This document shows positions 27,863-36,580 of a DNA stretch of 54,114 nt, in pieces. Position 1 is the first letter of the stretch, and every line of letters starts with the position of its first letter. The position numbers were made by a program, and so were the translations under genes. The stretch is from Acidimicrobiales bacterium (GTDB lineage Bacteria; Actinomycetota; Acidimicrobiia; Acidimicrobiales; RAAP-2), in NCBI GenBank assembly GCA_017883075.1, contig JADGOI010000003.1, positions 1 to 54,114 on the forward strand, in the 5' to 3' direction. Under the pieces are notes generated by a model. The model was given only the letters and a program-made list of their open reading frames with translations, made no database searches and was not told where the DNA came from.

Positions 27863-29151
27863 CGCAGCCTTACCGAATCGGCGTGGGCGGGCAGGCCTTC
27901 GGTCTCGGCCAGGGTCACCACGTGTGGTCCCAACTCGGCCAGGCCCTCGTCACTCACCGTCACCGCGTGAATGTGCCGGCGGAAGTCATCGACCCTCAGG
28001 GCACTCGCGAATCGGGCTGTGCGGTTGGTGGGCAATACGTGGTTGGGCCCGGCGAGGTAGTCCCCCACACTGGCCGGCGAGGACGGCCCGAGGAACACCG
28101 CCCCGGCCGACCACACCAGGGGTAGCAACGACGCAGCGTCCCGGGTGAGGATCTCCAGGTGTTCGGGGGCCACGATGTTAGAGATCTTGAATGCCTGTTT
28201 GGGCCCGTCCACCAAGACTGCATACCCGCCTGTACCCAGGGTCGCTTCCAGATCCCCCCGCCGCGGCGACGCCCGGACGATGCGATCGACGTGGGCGGTG
28301 ACGGCATCGGCCACCTCTTCGGACCAGGTGATGAGCCAGGCCAGTCCGTCAGGCCCGTGTTCGGCCTGCACCACCAGGTCAATGGCGGCGAGCTCGGGAG
28401 GTGTGTCGGGGCCGGCGATGACCACCACCTCTGACGGACCGGCAAAGGCCGAAGCCACTCCCACCACGCCGGACACTTGCCGCTTGGCCTCGGCCACGTA
28501 GCGGTTCCCGGGTCCGACGATCACGTCGACCGGAGCAATCGATTCGGTCCCGTATGCCATGGCCGCAATGGCCTGGGCCCCACCTACCCGATAGACCTCA
28601 TCGACACCGGCCACCGCCGCGGCCGCCAGGGTGGCGTCGTCGACGGAGCCGTCGGGACCAGGGGGCACGCACAGCACCACCTCTTCGACTCCGGCCACCC
28701 GGGCCGGAATGGCACACATGAGGACGGTGGAGGGGTATCGGGCCCTTCCTCCCGGGGCGTAACAACCGGCCCGGGCCACCGGGCGGGTGAGGTGGGTGAC
28801 GGTGATCCCGGCCGATTCGAAATCGTCGGTCTCCGCCGATGCCGCCTCGTAGGCGTGATAGGCGAGAATCCGGTCGTGAGCGATGTCGAGGGCGTCCTGC
28901 AGGGCGGCCGGGATGCGGTCCAAGGCGGCGGTGACCTCGGACGCCGGCACCCTCAACTCGTCCAGCACCACTCCGTCGAACTTTTGGGTGAAGTCCCGCA
29001 GCGCAAGGTCTCCACGGGCCCGGACCTCGGCGATGATGGCGGCCACCGTTTCGCCGGCCCGCTCCTGTTCGTCAGCCGGGCGCGGGAGCGCCTCGCGCAG
29101 TTCACTGCGGTTTCCGGTAAACCCGCGAAAGTCGAGCCGACTGAGCAACAT
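27850..29151 (-). CDS. hisD: Histidinol dehydrogenase
   Basis: GCYAPGGRARYPSTVLMCAIPARVAGV, GPGNRYVAEAKRQVSGVVGVASAFAGPSEVVVIA, AEHGPDGLAWLIT. Confidence 0.96.
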   Translation of the reverse strand: MLLSRLDFRGFTGNRSELREALPRPADEQERAGETVAAIIAEVRARGDLALRDFTQKFDGVVLDELRVPASEVTAALDRIPAALQDALDIAHDRILAYHAYEAASAETDDFESAGITVTHLTRPVARAGCYAPGGRARYPSTVLMCAIPARVAGVEEVVLCVPPGPDGSVDDATLAAAAVAGVDEVYRVGGAQAIAAMAYGTESIAPVDVIVGPGNRYVAEAKRQVSGVVGVASAFAGPSEVVVIAGPDTPPELAAIDLVVQAEHGPDGLAWLITWSEEVADAVTAHVDRIVRASPRRGDLEATLGTGGYAVLVDGPKQAFKISNIVAPEHLEILTRDAASLLPLVWSAGAVFLGPSSPASVGDYLAGPNHVLPTNRTARFASALRVDDFRRHIHAVTVSDEGLAELGPHVVTLAETEGLPAHADSVRLRWPT

Positions 29152-29260
29152 GGTCTGTCGATGCTACCCGGGCCGGTTCGGATCCACTGTCGTGGGTGGG
29201 TGGCCCGCCGGAGAGGATGGTTCCCTGTGCGATCGGCTCCGCAGGTGCCATGATCGTCCC

Positions 29261-29458
29261 ATGGCCGCCAGCACCGCAGAACTCTCATCCCTCACCACCG
29301 CCCTCGAGGATCTGACCCGTCGGGTGACAGCCCATGCTGATGCGGCCCACGGCGCCAAAGAGGATGAGATGGCCAAAGAGCTGTTCGCCATCGAGCGCTC
29401 CCTGATCGGGGCCAGCCGCCGGCTCACACGGCTGACCTCGGCGATGCGTCGACCCTGA
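29261..29458 (+). CDS. Small hypothetical helical protein
   Basis: MAASTAELSSLTTALEDLTRRVTAHADAAHGAKEDEMAKELFAIERSLIGASRRLTRLTSAMRRP (65 aa); divergent from hisD. Confidence 0.65.
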   Translation: MAASTAELSSLTTALEDLTRRVTAHADAAHGAKEDEMAKELFAIERSLIGASRRLTRLTSAMRRP

Positions 29459-29501
29459 GGACCATCCCCGAGCCGACCCCGACATGTCCGTGCGTGGCAT
29501 T

Positions 29502-29523
29502 TAGTTGGTGTTCCAACTATCGT
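29502..29523 (+). promoter_or_regulatory. Dyad operator candidate TAGTTGG-tgtt-CCAACTA overlapping a -10-like TATCGT upstream of icmF
   Basis: Perfect 7-bp arms (29502-29508, 29513-29519); TATCGT 29518-29523 lies 7 nt before ATG 29531. Confidence 0.6.
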
Positions 29524-29530
29524 ATGTCCA

Positions 29531-32500
29531 ATGAATAGATCGGCGGGAGCCCCGTCCGGGCCCGAAGACACCTTCGAGCTGCACCGCCCCATCCACCCGG
29601 TGAGATTCATCAGTGCCGCCAGCCTGTTCGACGGTCACGACGCCGCCATCAACATCATGAGGCGCCTTCTCCAGGCCCAAGGGGCCGAAGTGGTTCACCT
29701 CGGGCACAACCGCTCGGTCGACGAGGTGGTGGCGGCGGCGGTGTCCGAAGATGTCCAGGGTGTCGCCATCAGCTCATATCAGGGGGGGCATCTCGAGTAC
29801 TTCCGCTATTTGGTGGACAGGCTCCGCCAAGAAGGACGCGGCGACATTCAGATCTACGGCGGCGGCGGCGGCGTCATCATTCCTTCGGAAATCGCACAAC
29901 TCGAGGAGTACGGCGTGCGCCGCATCTTCTCGCCGGTGGATGGCCAACGACTCGGCCTCGAGAGGATGATCAATGTCCTCGTCGAGGAGTGCGACATCGA
30001 CCTGGCTTCCCACCAGCCATCAACACTCGATGAGCTGCTTCTGGGCAACGTCGCCGACCTGGCCCGGGTGATCACCGGGATCGAAGCCGGCTCGTTGGCG
30101 CCGGAGATGACCGACGGACTGCACCGAGCGGCACGGAAGCGGTCGGTCCCGGTTCTCGGGATCACCGGGACGGGCGGATCGGGCAAGTCCTCGCTGACTG
30201 ATGAACTGATCCGTCGATTCCGACTCGACCAAGGCGACAAGCTGCACATCGCCGTGTTGGCGGTGGACCCCACCAGGCGGAGAAGCGGGGGTGCACTTCT
30301 CGGTGATCGCATCCGGATGAACGCCATCGACACACCGCAGGTGTTCTTCCGCTCCCTGGCAACCCGAGGGAGCGCGTCAGAGATCCCCTCCCCCGTCCCT
30401 TCGGCCATCGATGCCTGTCGGGCCGCCGGATTCGATCTCATCATCGTGGAAACCCCGGGCATCGGACAGGGAGACGCCGCGGTGGTGGACATCTCGGATG
30501 TATCCCTCTACGTCATGACGCCCGAATACGGGGCCCCCTCCCAGTTGGAGAAGATCGACATGTTGGACCTCGCCGACGTGGTGGCGATCAACAAGTTCGA
30601 TCGACGGGGAGCCGACGATGCACTGAGGGCCGTCCGTCGCCAGTGGACACGCAACCACTCCGGAAGGTTGGCTCCGGGCGGTCCCGACTCCGGGGAACCT
30701 CCCGTCTTCGGCACCATCGCCTCACGCTTCAACGACCAGGGGACCACCGCGCTCTACCAACACCTGCGCGACGCGTTGGCCGGGCACGGCCTCCCGGTGT
30801 TCGGAGGCCAGCTTCCAACGGTGGACGTCCGCGCGTCCCTGGCCGGTTCCGCCATCGTGCCGGCCGAGCGGACCCGTTACCTCTCCGACATCTCCGAGAC
30901 GGTACGCGACTATCACGCCGCCACCGAGCAACAAGCCGGCATTGCCCGCCGGATACAACAACTGGAAGACGTCGCCGACCTGGTGGCATCCCGCGGTCGA
31001 GCATCCGACGGTCCGGGGCAGGGTGGGATTCCCGAGGTGCTCGACGCGTTGATGGTCGAGAGCACCGACGCCCTCGAACCGGCCAACCGGGATCTGTTGG
31101 ACGAGTTGTCCAGCCTTCGGGAACAGTTCGACGGGGACGAGATGATCGTCCCGGCTGCTGATGGCACTCGGGCCGTTCCCCTCGCGACCACCTCCCTGTC
31201 CGGAACCCGCGTCCCCAGGGTGGCTGTCCCTCGCGGCACCGATCAGGGGGACCTCCTCAGGTGGCTGCGGGCAGAGCATCTTCCCGGCCATTTCCCGTTC
31301 ACCGCCGGCGTCTTCCCGCTCAAGCGCGAGAACGAGGATCCGGCCCGCATGTTCGCGGGCGAAGGCGATGCATTCCGCACCAATCTCCGGTTCCACCTTC
31401 TGGCCGCCGACCAACCGGCGACCCGGTTGTCCACCGCCTTCGACTCGGTGACCCTGTACGGGCGCGACCCGAATACCCAACCCGACGTCTATGGGAAGGT
31501 CGGGACTTCGGGAGTCTCCATCGCCACGCTCGACGACATGAAGGTCCTCTACTCGGGATTCGATCTGTGCAACCCGGCCACCTCGGTGTCCATGACCATC
31601 AATGGGCCGGCCCCGACGATTCTGGCCATGTACCTGAACACTGCCATCGACCAGCGGTTGGAACGGTTCGAAGAAGACCACGGGCGCCCCCCGACCCACT
31701 CGGAGGCCGAGGACGTGCGCGGATGGGTCCTTCGTACGGTTCGCGGCACCGTGCAGGCCGACATCCTCAAAGAGGATCAGGGCCAGAACACCTGCATCTT
31801 CTCCACCGAGTTCTCGCTGGGCGTCATGGCCGACATCCAGGAGTTCTTCGTCGACAACGCAGTGCGGAACTTCTACTCCGTATCAATCTCCGGCTATCAC
31901 ATCGCCGAAGCCGGGGCCAACCCCATCACCCAGTTGGCGTTCACCCTGGCCAATGGTTTCACCTATGTGGAGTCGTATCTGGCCCGTGGTCTGGCCATTG
32001 ACGACTTCGCCCCCAACCTGTCGTTCTTCTTCTCGAACGGGATGGATCCTGAGTACACGGTGATCGGCCGGGTGGCCCGCCGCATCTGGGCGGTGGCCAT
32101 GCGTGACCACTATGGGGCCAACGAGCGATCCCAGAAGCTGAAGTACCACGTCCAGACTTCAGGGCGTTCCCTCCACGCCCAGGAAATGGCCTTCAACGAC
32201 ATCCGGACCACCCTGCAGGCACTGTGCGCCATCTATGACAACGCCAACAGCCTGCACACCAACGCTTACGACGAGGCGGTCACCACTCCCTCGGCGGAGT
32301 CGGTACGCCGGGCCCTCGCCATCCAACTCATCATCACCCAAGAGTGGGGCTTGGCCGCCAACGAGAATCCACTCCAGGGCAGTTTCATCGTGGAGGAGCT
32401 CACCGACCTGTTGGAGGCCGCGGTGCTCGCCGAACTCGACAACCTGTCCGAGCGGGGTGGTGTTCTCGGTGCCATGGAGACCGGTTACCAGCGAGGCCGG

Positions 32501-32842
32501 ATCCAAGATGACTCGATGGTCTACGAACATCGCAAGCACGACGGCACGCTCCCGATCATCGGCGTCAACACCTTCATCGCCGATTCCGGTTCCGAGACGC
32601 CTGCGTCCCTCGAGCTCGCCCGGGCCACTTCGGAGGAGAAAGAGAGTCAGATCAAGCGGTTGGCCGACTTCCATCAACGGCATACGGCCGACGCTCCCAC
32701 CGCCCTGGCCGATCTGCGCGATGCGGCGTTGCGGGGAGACAACGTCTTCGAAACCCTTCTGCGCACCGTACGCAGCGCCTCGTTGGGTCAGATCACCCAG
32801 ACCCTCTTTGAGGTCGGCGGCACCTATCGAAGGAACGTCTAG
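29531..32842 (+). CDS. icmF: IcmF-type fused B12 acyl-CoA (isobutyryl-CoA) mutase with central G-protein chaperone domain
   Basis: B12-binding LFDGHDAAINIMRRLL; P-loop GITGTGGSGKSSLTDEL; mutase YGKVGTSGVSIATLDDMKVLYSGFDLCNPATSVSMTINGPAPTILAMYLNTAIDQ. 1103 aa single chain. Confidence 0.94.
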   Translation: MNRSAGAPSGPEDTFELHRPIHPVRFISAASLFDGHDAAINIMRRLLQAQGAEVVHLGHNRSVDEVVAAAVSEDVQGVAISSYQGGHLEYFRYLVDRLRQEGRGDIQIYGGGGGVIIPSEIAQLEEYGVRRIFSPVDGQRLGLERMINVLVEECDIDLASHQPSTLDELLLGNVADLARVITGIEAGSLAPEMTDGLHRAARKRSVPVLGITGTGGSGKSSLTDELIRRFRLDQGDKLHIAVLAVDPTRRRSGGALLGDRIRMNAIDTPQVFFRSLATRGSASEIPSPVPSAIDACRAAGFDLIIVETPGIGQGDAAVVDISDVSLYVMTPEYGAPSQLEKIDMLDLADVVAINKFDRRGADDALRAVRRQWTRNHSGRLAPGGPDSGEPPVFGTIASRFNDQGTTALYQHLRDALAGHGLPVFGGQLPTVDVRASLAGSAIVPAERTRYLSDISETVRDYHAATEQQAGIARRIQQLEDVADLVASRGRASDGPGQGGIPEVLDALMVESTDALEPANRDLLDELSSLREQFDGDEMIVPAADGTRAVPLATTSLSGTRVPRVAVPRGTDQGDLLRWLRAEHLPGHFPFTAGVFPLKRENEDPARMFAGEGDAFRTNLRFHLLAADQPATRLSTAFDSVTLYGRDPNTQPDVYGKVGTSGVSIATLDDMKVLYSGFDLCNPATSVSMTINGPAPTILAMYLNTAIDQRLERFEEDHGRPPTHSEAEDVRGWVLRTVRGTVQADILKEDQGQNTCIFSTEFSLGVMADIQEFFVDNAVRNFYSVSISGYHIAEAGANPITQLAFTLANGFTYVESYLARGLAIDDFAPNLSFFFSNGMDPEYTVIGRVARRIWAVAMRDHYGANERSQKLKYHVQTSGRSLHAQEMAFNDIRTTLQALCAIYDNANSLHTNAYDEAVTTPSAESVRRALAIQLIITQEWGLAANENPLQGSFIVEELTDLLEAAVLAELDNLSERGGVLGAMETGYQRGRIQDDSMVYEHRKHDGTLPIIGVNTFIADSGSETPASLELARATSEEKESQIKRLADFHQRHTADAPTALADLRDAALRGDNVFETLLRTVRSASLGQITQTLFEVGGTYRRNV

Positions 32843-32914
32843 AGCTTCCGATCTGGGTGGCTGCCGGGTGCAACGACTACGAGGATCCCGTTGTCGGCGA
32901 GTCCAGGGTGGAAG

Positions 32915-33118
32915 TCACTGGTCTCCTCGGACCGACTCATTGTCGAAGTGCTTGACGGCCCAGTACAACGCGATCATTCGGAACCCACCGGTGAAGGCAC
33001 GCAAACGTTGCCGGTCGCCGCTCTGGCCGACCGATCCGACAGAGCGGGGATCGGCCACGGACACCTGAGCCATCTTGTCGGCTCTCTTCGTCCACTGCCT
33101 GCGAACAGGCTTCCACAT
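32915..33118 (-). CDS. Possible small basic protein, unknown
   Basis: MWKPVRRQWTKRADKMAQVSVADPRSVGSVGQSGDRQRLRAFTGGFRMIALYWAVKHFDNESVRGDQ; GC-rich third positions, but short and without recognised homologue. Confidence 0.35.
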   Translation of the reverse strand: MWKPVRRQWTKRADKMAQVSVADPRSVGSVGQSGDRQRLRAFTGGFRMIALYWAVKHFDNESVRGDQ

Positions 33119-33180
33119 TCAGGTGTCCAGCACACCACGAGGACGGATGATGGCGCCTTCGGGCATCACCAGAAACAGCA

Positions 33181-33208
33181 GCAAAGGCGCCCCGGAGGGC
33201 GCCTTTGC
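33181..33208. terminator. Perfect 12-bp-stem hairpin, candidate terminator between convergent icmF and nth
   Basis: gcaaaggcgccc-cgga-gggcgcctttgc; on the minus side followed by TGCTGTTTCTG. Confidence 0.65.
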
Positions 33209-33360
33209 GCGAGCGGGCCGAGCGGCGGGGCCCGAACACCGCTCCCCGGAACCAGGTGGCGGGAACCGGTTCCGAGTACCCAATTCAACATCATGTGGGA
33301 CCTTTGTTCCAGTCAAAGCTCCAATTTCCCGGAACTTCTCCGATTGGCCAGAATTGTCCC

Positions 33361-33395
33361 TATGGTCCCGATGGTCCCGATGGTCCCTATGGTCC
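33361..33395. repeat. 9-bp tandem repeat, about 4 copies (tatggtccc/gatggtccc)
   Basis: tatggtcccgatggtcccgatggtccctatggtcc, just 3' of nth. Confidence 0.85.
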
Positions 33396-33408
33396 GGTCA
33401 TCTGTGGG

Positions 33409-34146
33409 TCAGCGTGCCCGGATCAAGGTGGTGTCACCCGCCACGCTGGGGCAGAAATCTGCCAGCCCGCATTCGCCACACCGTGGCGACCGGGCCACAC
33501 AGGTGCGACGGCCATGCAAAATCAACCGAAGGCTGAATCGTCCTTGTTCGCGCCTCGGAATCAGCCGATTCAGTTCCAATTCCACTTTCACCGGATCCGT
33601 CTCGGTGGTCAACCCCAACCGACGGGCAAGCCGGCCCACGTGGGTGTCGACCGGGAGGCCGGGAAGTTCGAATGCCACGCTGCGCACCACATTGGCCGTC
33701 TTCCGGCCGACTCCGGGCAGTGTGACCAGGTCCTCCCGACGAGTAGGGACTTCTCCGCCGAAGCGGCCCACCACCGCCTGCGCCATTCCGATCAGATTCC
33801 GGGCTTTGGACCTGAAGAACCCGGTGGAGTGGATGATCTCCTCAACCTCACCGGGATCCGCAGTGGCCAGTGTTGGGGCATCGGGATACCCGGCGAAGAG
33901 AGCTGGCGTCACCATGTTGACCCTCTCATCTGTGCACTGGGCGGAGAGGATGGTAGCGACGAGAAGCTGAAACGGGCCGGCATGGTCCAGAGCACACAGT
34001 TCGTCGGCGGATCCGGGGAACTCAGCGCCAAGACGGAGATTGACCTCTCGGGCACGGCCTGCGGGAGTTCGAGGTCGAGCCACCTCGAGGAGACTACCGG
34101 TAGCGTCACCACCATGAATGGGGTACTCCTCACCGTGGTTCACCAA
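33409..34146 (-). CDS. nth: Endonuclease III; annotated N-terminus probably too long
   Basis: LLVATILSAQCTDERVNMVTPALF, LPGVGRKTANVV, VDTHVGRLARRLGL, C-x6-C-x2-C-x5-C cluster CVARSPRCGECGLADFC. ORF start overlaps the divergent mshD start. Confidence 0.94.
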   Translation of the reverse strand: MVNHGEEYPIHGGDATGSLLEVARPRTPAGRAREVNLRLGAEFPGSADELCALDHAGPFQLLVATILSAQCTDERVNMVTPALFAGYPDAPTLATADPGEVEEIIHSTGFFRSKARNLIGMAQAVVGRFGGEVPTRREDLVTLPGVGRKTANVVRSVAFELPGLPVDTHVGRLARRLGLTTETDPVKVELELNRLIPRREQGRFSLRLILHGRRTCVARSPRCGECGLADFCPSVAGDTTLIRAR

Positions 34147-35193
34147 CTCGATGGCGACTCACGTGCCCACATTGCTCAGCTCGCCGAGTCGGCTGAGGCC
34201 GCGGATGGCTACGATGCTCTCAGCGAGCACAAGCGGTTGGAACTCACTCTGGCGATGCATCGCTCGACGGATGCAGCTGATCCGAGAGAGCCGGCGGCCG
34301 GGTTGGCTGGGTCGGAGGATGATGGCGGCGGCGCTGCCGTTGACAGACACCACGAGTTCGCCGCCGTATTCGCCTGTCTGGCCGATGAGGCTGAACCAGT
34401 GGGATACGCCCAGGTGAATTCGGCCGGCGCCAACGGAGGCTTCGGCGTGGAGCTGGTGTTGCATCCGAACTATCGAGATCCGGCCCTCGGGATTGCCGAC
34501 GCACTGCTCGGGGCGGCGCTCAGCGAAGCTGACCGGCTCCGCGGCAGTGGTTCGGGTGCCGATGGCGGCACGGTGAGGTACTGGGTATCCCATGCCAGCC
34601 GGCGTTCTGACGCATTGGCCGCATCCCACGGACTCCACCCGGAACGGGACCTCATCCAGATGCGCCGCCCGCTTCCGGTGGAGGACCGGCCTCGGGACAT
34701 TGCGACTCGACCGTTCGTACCGGGGACGGACGAGGATGCCTGGTTGTACGCAAACAATCGAGCCTTCGCCACCCATCCCGAGCAGGGAAACTGGACCCTC
34801 GCCACCTTGCTCGAACGGGAAGCCGAACCGTGGTTCGATCCGGCCGGCCTCTTGCTCTACGAAGAACAGGGGCGAGTGGTGGGCTCTTGCTGGACAAAGG
34901 TCCACACCCATACGTCTCCACCCATGGGTGAGATCTACGTGATCTCTGTCGACCCGGATTTTCAGGGGCGCGGATTGGGTAGGGCACTGACGCTCGCTGG
35001 TCTCGACAGCCTGGCCGGCGCCGGTCTACGGGTCGGGATGCTCTACGTCGATGCTGACAATTCCGCCCTGTCCCTGTATGGGTCGATGGGCTTCACCGAG
35101 GACCACACCGATAGGGCATACGTCGGTTCGGTGGGTTCAGTCGGTTCGGTGGGTTCATCGGGCCCGATCGACCTGGAAGGGTCGATCGGCTGA
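34114..35193 (+). CDS. mshD: Mycothiol synthase-like tandem GNAT acetyltransferase
   Basis: LLYEEQGRVVGSCWTKVHTHTSPPMGEIYVISVDPDFQGRGLGRALTLAGLDSL ... LYVDADNSALSLYGSMGF. Confidence 0.88.
   Translation: MNGVLLTVVHQLDGDSRAHIAQLAESAEAADGYDALSEHKRLELTLAMHRSTDAADPREPAAGLAGSEDDGGGAAVDRHHEFAAVFACLADEAEPVGYAQVNSAGANGGFGVELVLHPNYRDPALGIADALLGAALSEADRLRGSGSGADGGTVRYWVSHASRRSDALAASHGLHPERDLIQMRRPLPVEDRPRDIATRPFVPGTDEDAWLYANNRAFATHPEQGNWTLATLLEREAEPWFDPAGLLLYEEQGRVVGSCWTKVHTHTSPPMGEIYVISVDPDFQGRGLGRALTLAGLDSLAGAGLRVGMLYVDADNSALSLYGSMGFTEDHTDRAYVGSVGSVGSVGSSGPIDLEGSIG
35122..35157 (+). repeat. 18-bp tandem repeat, 2 copies, in mshD C-terminus (VGSVGS x2)
   Basis: gtcggttcggtgggttca occurs twice in tandem. 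Confidence 0.85.
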
Positions 35194-35226
35194 GGTGAGT
35201 GTGATGGAGCACGGTGGCGACCTGAT

Positions 35227-36039
35227 TCAGTGACCGCCGCCGATGAAGTGGCCGATCGTGAAGGTCACCGCGGCAGCTACGCCCGAGATCAACAACTGCC
35301 GGGTGGCCGACCACAGCCAGGATCGCCCGGTGAAATGGGCGAGTGCCGAACCCACCCCGAACGCGCTCGCGGCTCCCAGAATGACCGACCACCACATCGC
35401 CACTGCTCCATGGGCGATCAGCCAGGGAAGGAGCGGGATGAACGCTCCGATGGCGAACATCACGAATGACGACCCGGCTGCCTGAAACGGCTTCCCCGTT
35501 TCTGCGGGATTGATGCCGAGTTCCTCACGGGCGTGCGTTTCCAAGGCAACTTCAGGATCGCTCATCATTCTTTCGGACAATTCTTGAGCCATGCCCGAAT
35601 CGAGGCCGCGGCGCTCGTAGATGGCTGCGAGCTCGCGACGTTCGCCCTCGGGCTCGTGCCGGATGGCCTCCCGTTCGATGTCGAGCTCCCTCTCCACCAG
35701 CTCGGACTGCGCCCGCATCGACACATACTCCCCCGCCGACATCGAGAATGCCCCTCCGACCAGGCCGGCCAATCCCGCCAGCCTCACGGCCCCGCCGGAG
35801 GAATTGGCTCCGGCCATCCCCAGGATGAGAGCGACATTGGAGACAATGCCGTCGCTGATGCCAAATACCGCGGCCCGGGCACCTCCGCCGTGCAAGTTCC
35901 GGTGATTGTGTACTTCGTCCACTCGAGGAAGCGTAGCGATGCCGGGCGGTGAGGCTGAACTGAACTTCCCGCGTAGGACACCCTGCACGAATCGGTCGCC
36001 CTCCCTCGATGAGGTGGTGATGCCCACGTCAGATCCCAT
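35227..36039 (-). CDS. VIT1/CCC1-family (Fe/Mn) membrane transporter-like protein
   Basis: AAVFGISDGIVSNVALILGMAGA, GAFSMSAGEYVSMRAQSELVERELDIE, C-terminal TM segments. Start uncertain; the ORF extends to 36081, overlapping the divergent MaoC gene. Confidence 0.85.
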   Translation of the reverse strand: MGSDVGITTSSREGDRFVQGVLRGKFSSASPPGIATLPRVDEVHNHRNLHGGGARAAVFGISDGIVSNVALILGMAGANSSGGAVRLAGLAGLVGGAFSMSAGEYVSMRAQSELVERELDIEREAIRHEPEGERRELAAIYERRGLDSGMAQELSERMMSDPEVALETHAREELGINPAETGKPFQAAGSSFVMFAIGAFIPLLPWLIAHGAVAMWWSVILGAASAFGVGSALAHFTGRSWLWSATRQLLISGVAAAVTFTIGHFIGGGH

Positions 36040-36050
36040 ACACTCCGTCC

Positions 36051-36506
36051 ATGGCAACCACCGTGCATGGCATTGACACATTTCACGAGCTGATCGGGCA
36101 GCATCTGGGCTACAGCAAATGGCACCGGATCGATCAGGAGCAGGTGAATCTCTTCGCCGACGCCACCGGCGACCATCAGTGGATCCACGTCGACCCAGAA
36201 CGGGCCAAGACCGGCCCGTTCGGCGGTGCCATCGCGCACGGGTACCTGACCCTGTCCCTCGCCCCGGTGTTTCTCGGCGAGGTCCTCGTTGTCGAGGGAA
36301 TGTCGTTCGGGGTCAACTACGGCTGCAACAAGGTGCGATTTCCCTCGCCCGTCCCGGTTGGGAGCAATCTCCGGATGGGCGTCGGAGTGGAATCCGTCGA
36401 TGATGTCAAGGGTGGCGTCCAGGTCGCACTCGGCATGACGTTTGAGACGGAGGGTTCCACCAAGCCCAGTTGTGTCGCCGAGGTGGTCTACCGCTACTTC
36501 CACTGA
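36051..36506 (+). CDS. MaoC-like hotdog dehydratase
   Basis: VNLFADATGDHQWIHVDPERAKTGPFGGAIAHGYLTLSL. Confidence 0.93.
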   Translation: MATTVHGIDTFHELIGQHLGYSKWHRIDQEQVNLFADATGDHQWIHVDPERAKTGPFGGAIAHGYLTLSLAPVFLGEVLVVEGMSFGVNYGCNKVRFPSPVPVGSNLRMGVGVESVDDVKGGVQVALGMTFETEGSTKPSCVAEVVYRYFH

Positions 36507-36542
36507 CCGGGACAACCCTCTCAGGAGCACTTTGGGAGGACG

Positions 36543-36580
36543 CTCACACAATAGGAGCGATTACTCCTACAATCGTGCTC
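36543..36580 (+). promoter_or_regulatory. MerR-type promoter candidate: CTCACA-19 bp-TACAAT with dyad TAGGAG-N6-CTCCTA in the spacer
   Basis: Dyad 36552-36569; -10-like TACAAT 36568-36573; ATG of the MerR gene at 36581, 7 nt downstream. Confidence 0.65.

Noticed and set aside
33116-33121. In-frame TGA immediately followed by ATG joining ORFs 33119..33316 and 32915..33118, as possible readthrough/selenocysteine
   Set aside because: The upstream ORF is not protein-like and no SECIS-type hairpin or homologous extension is evident.
33205-34113. N-terminal extension of ORF 33205..35193, including GPDGPDGPYGP collagen-like sequence
   Set aside because: Runs antisense through nth; mshD starts at 34114. 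The collagen-like string is just a translation of the 9-bp repeat.
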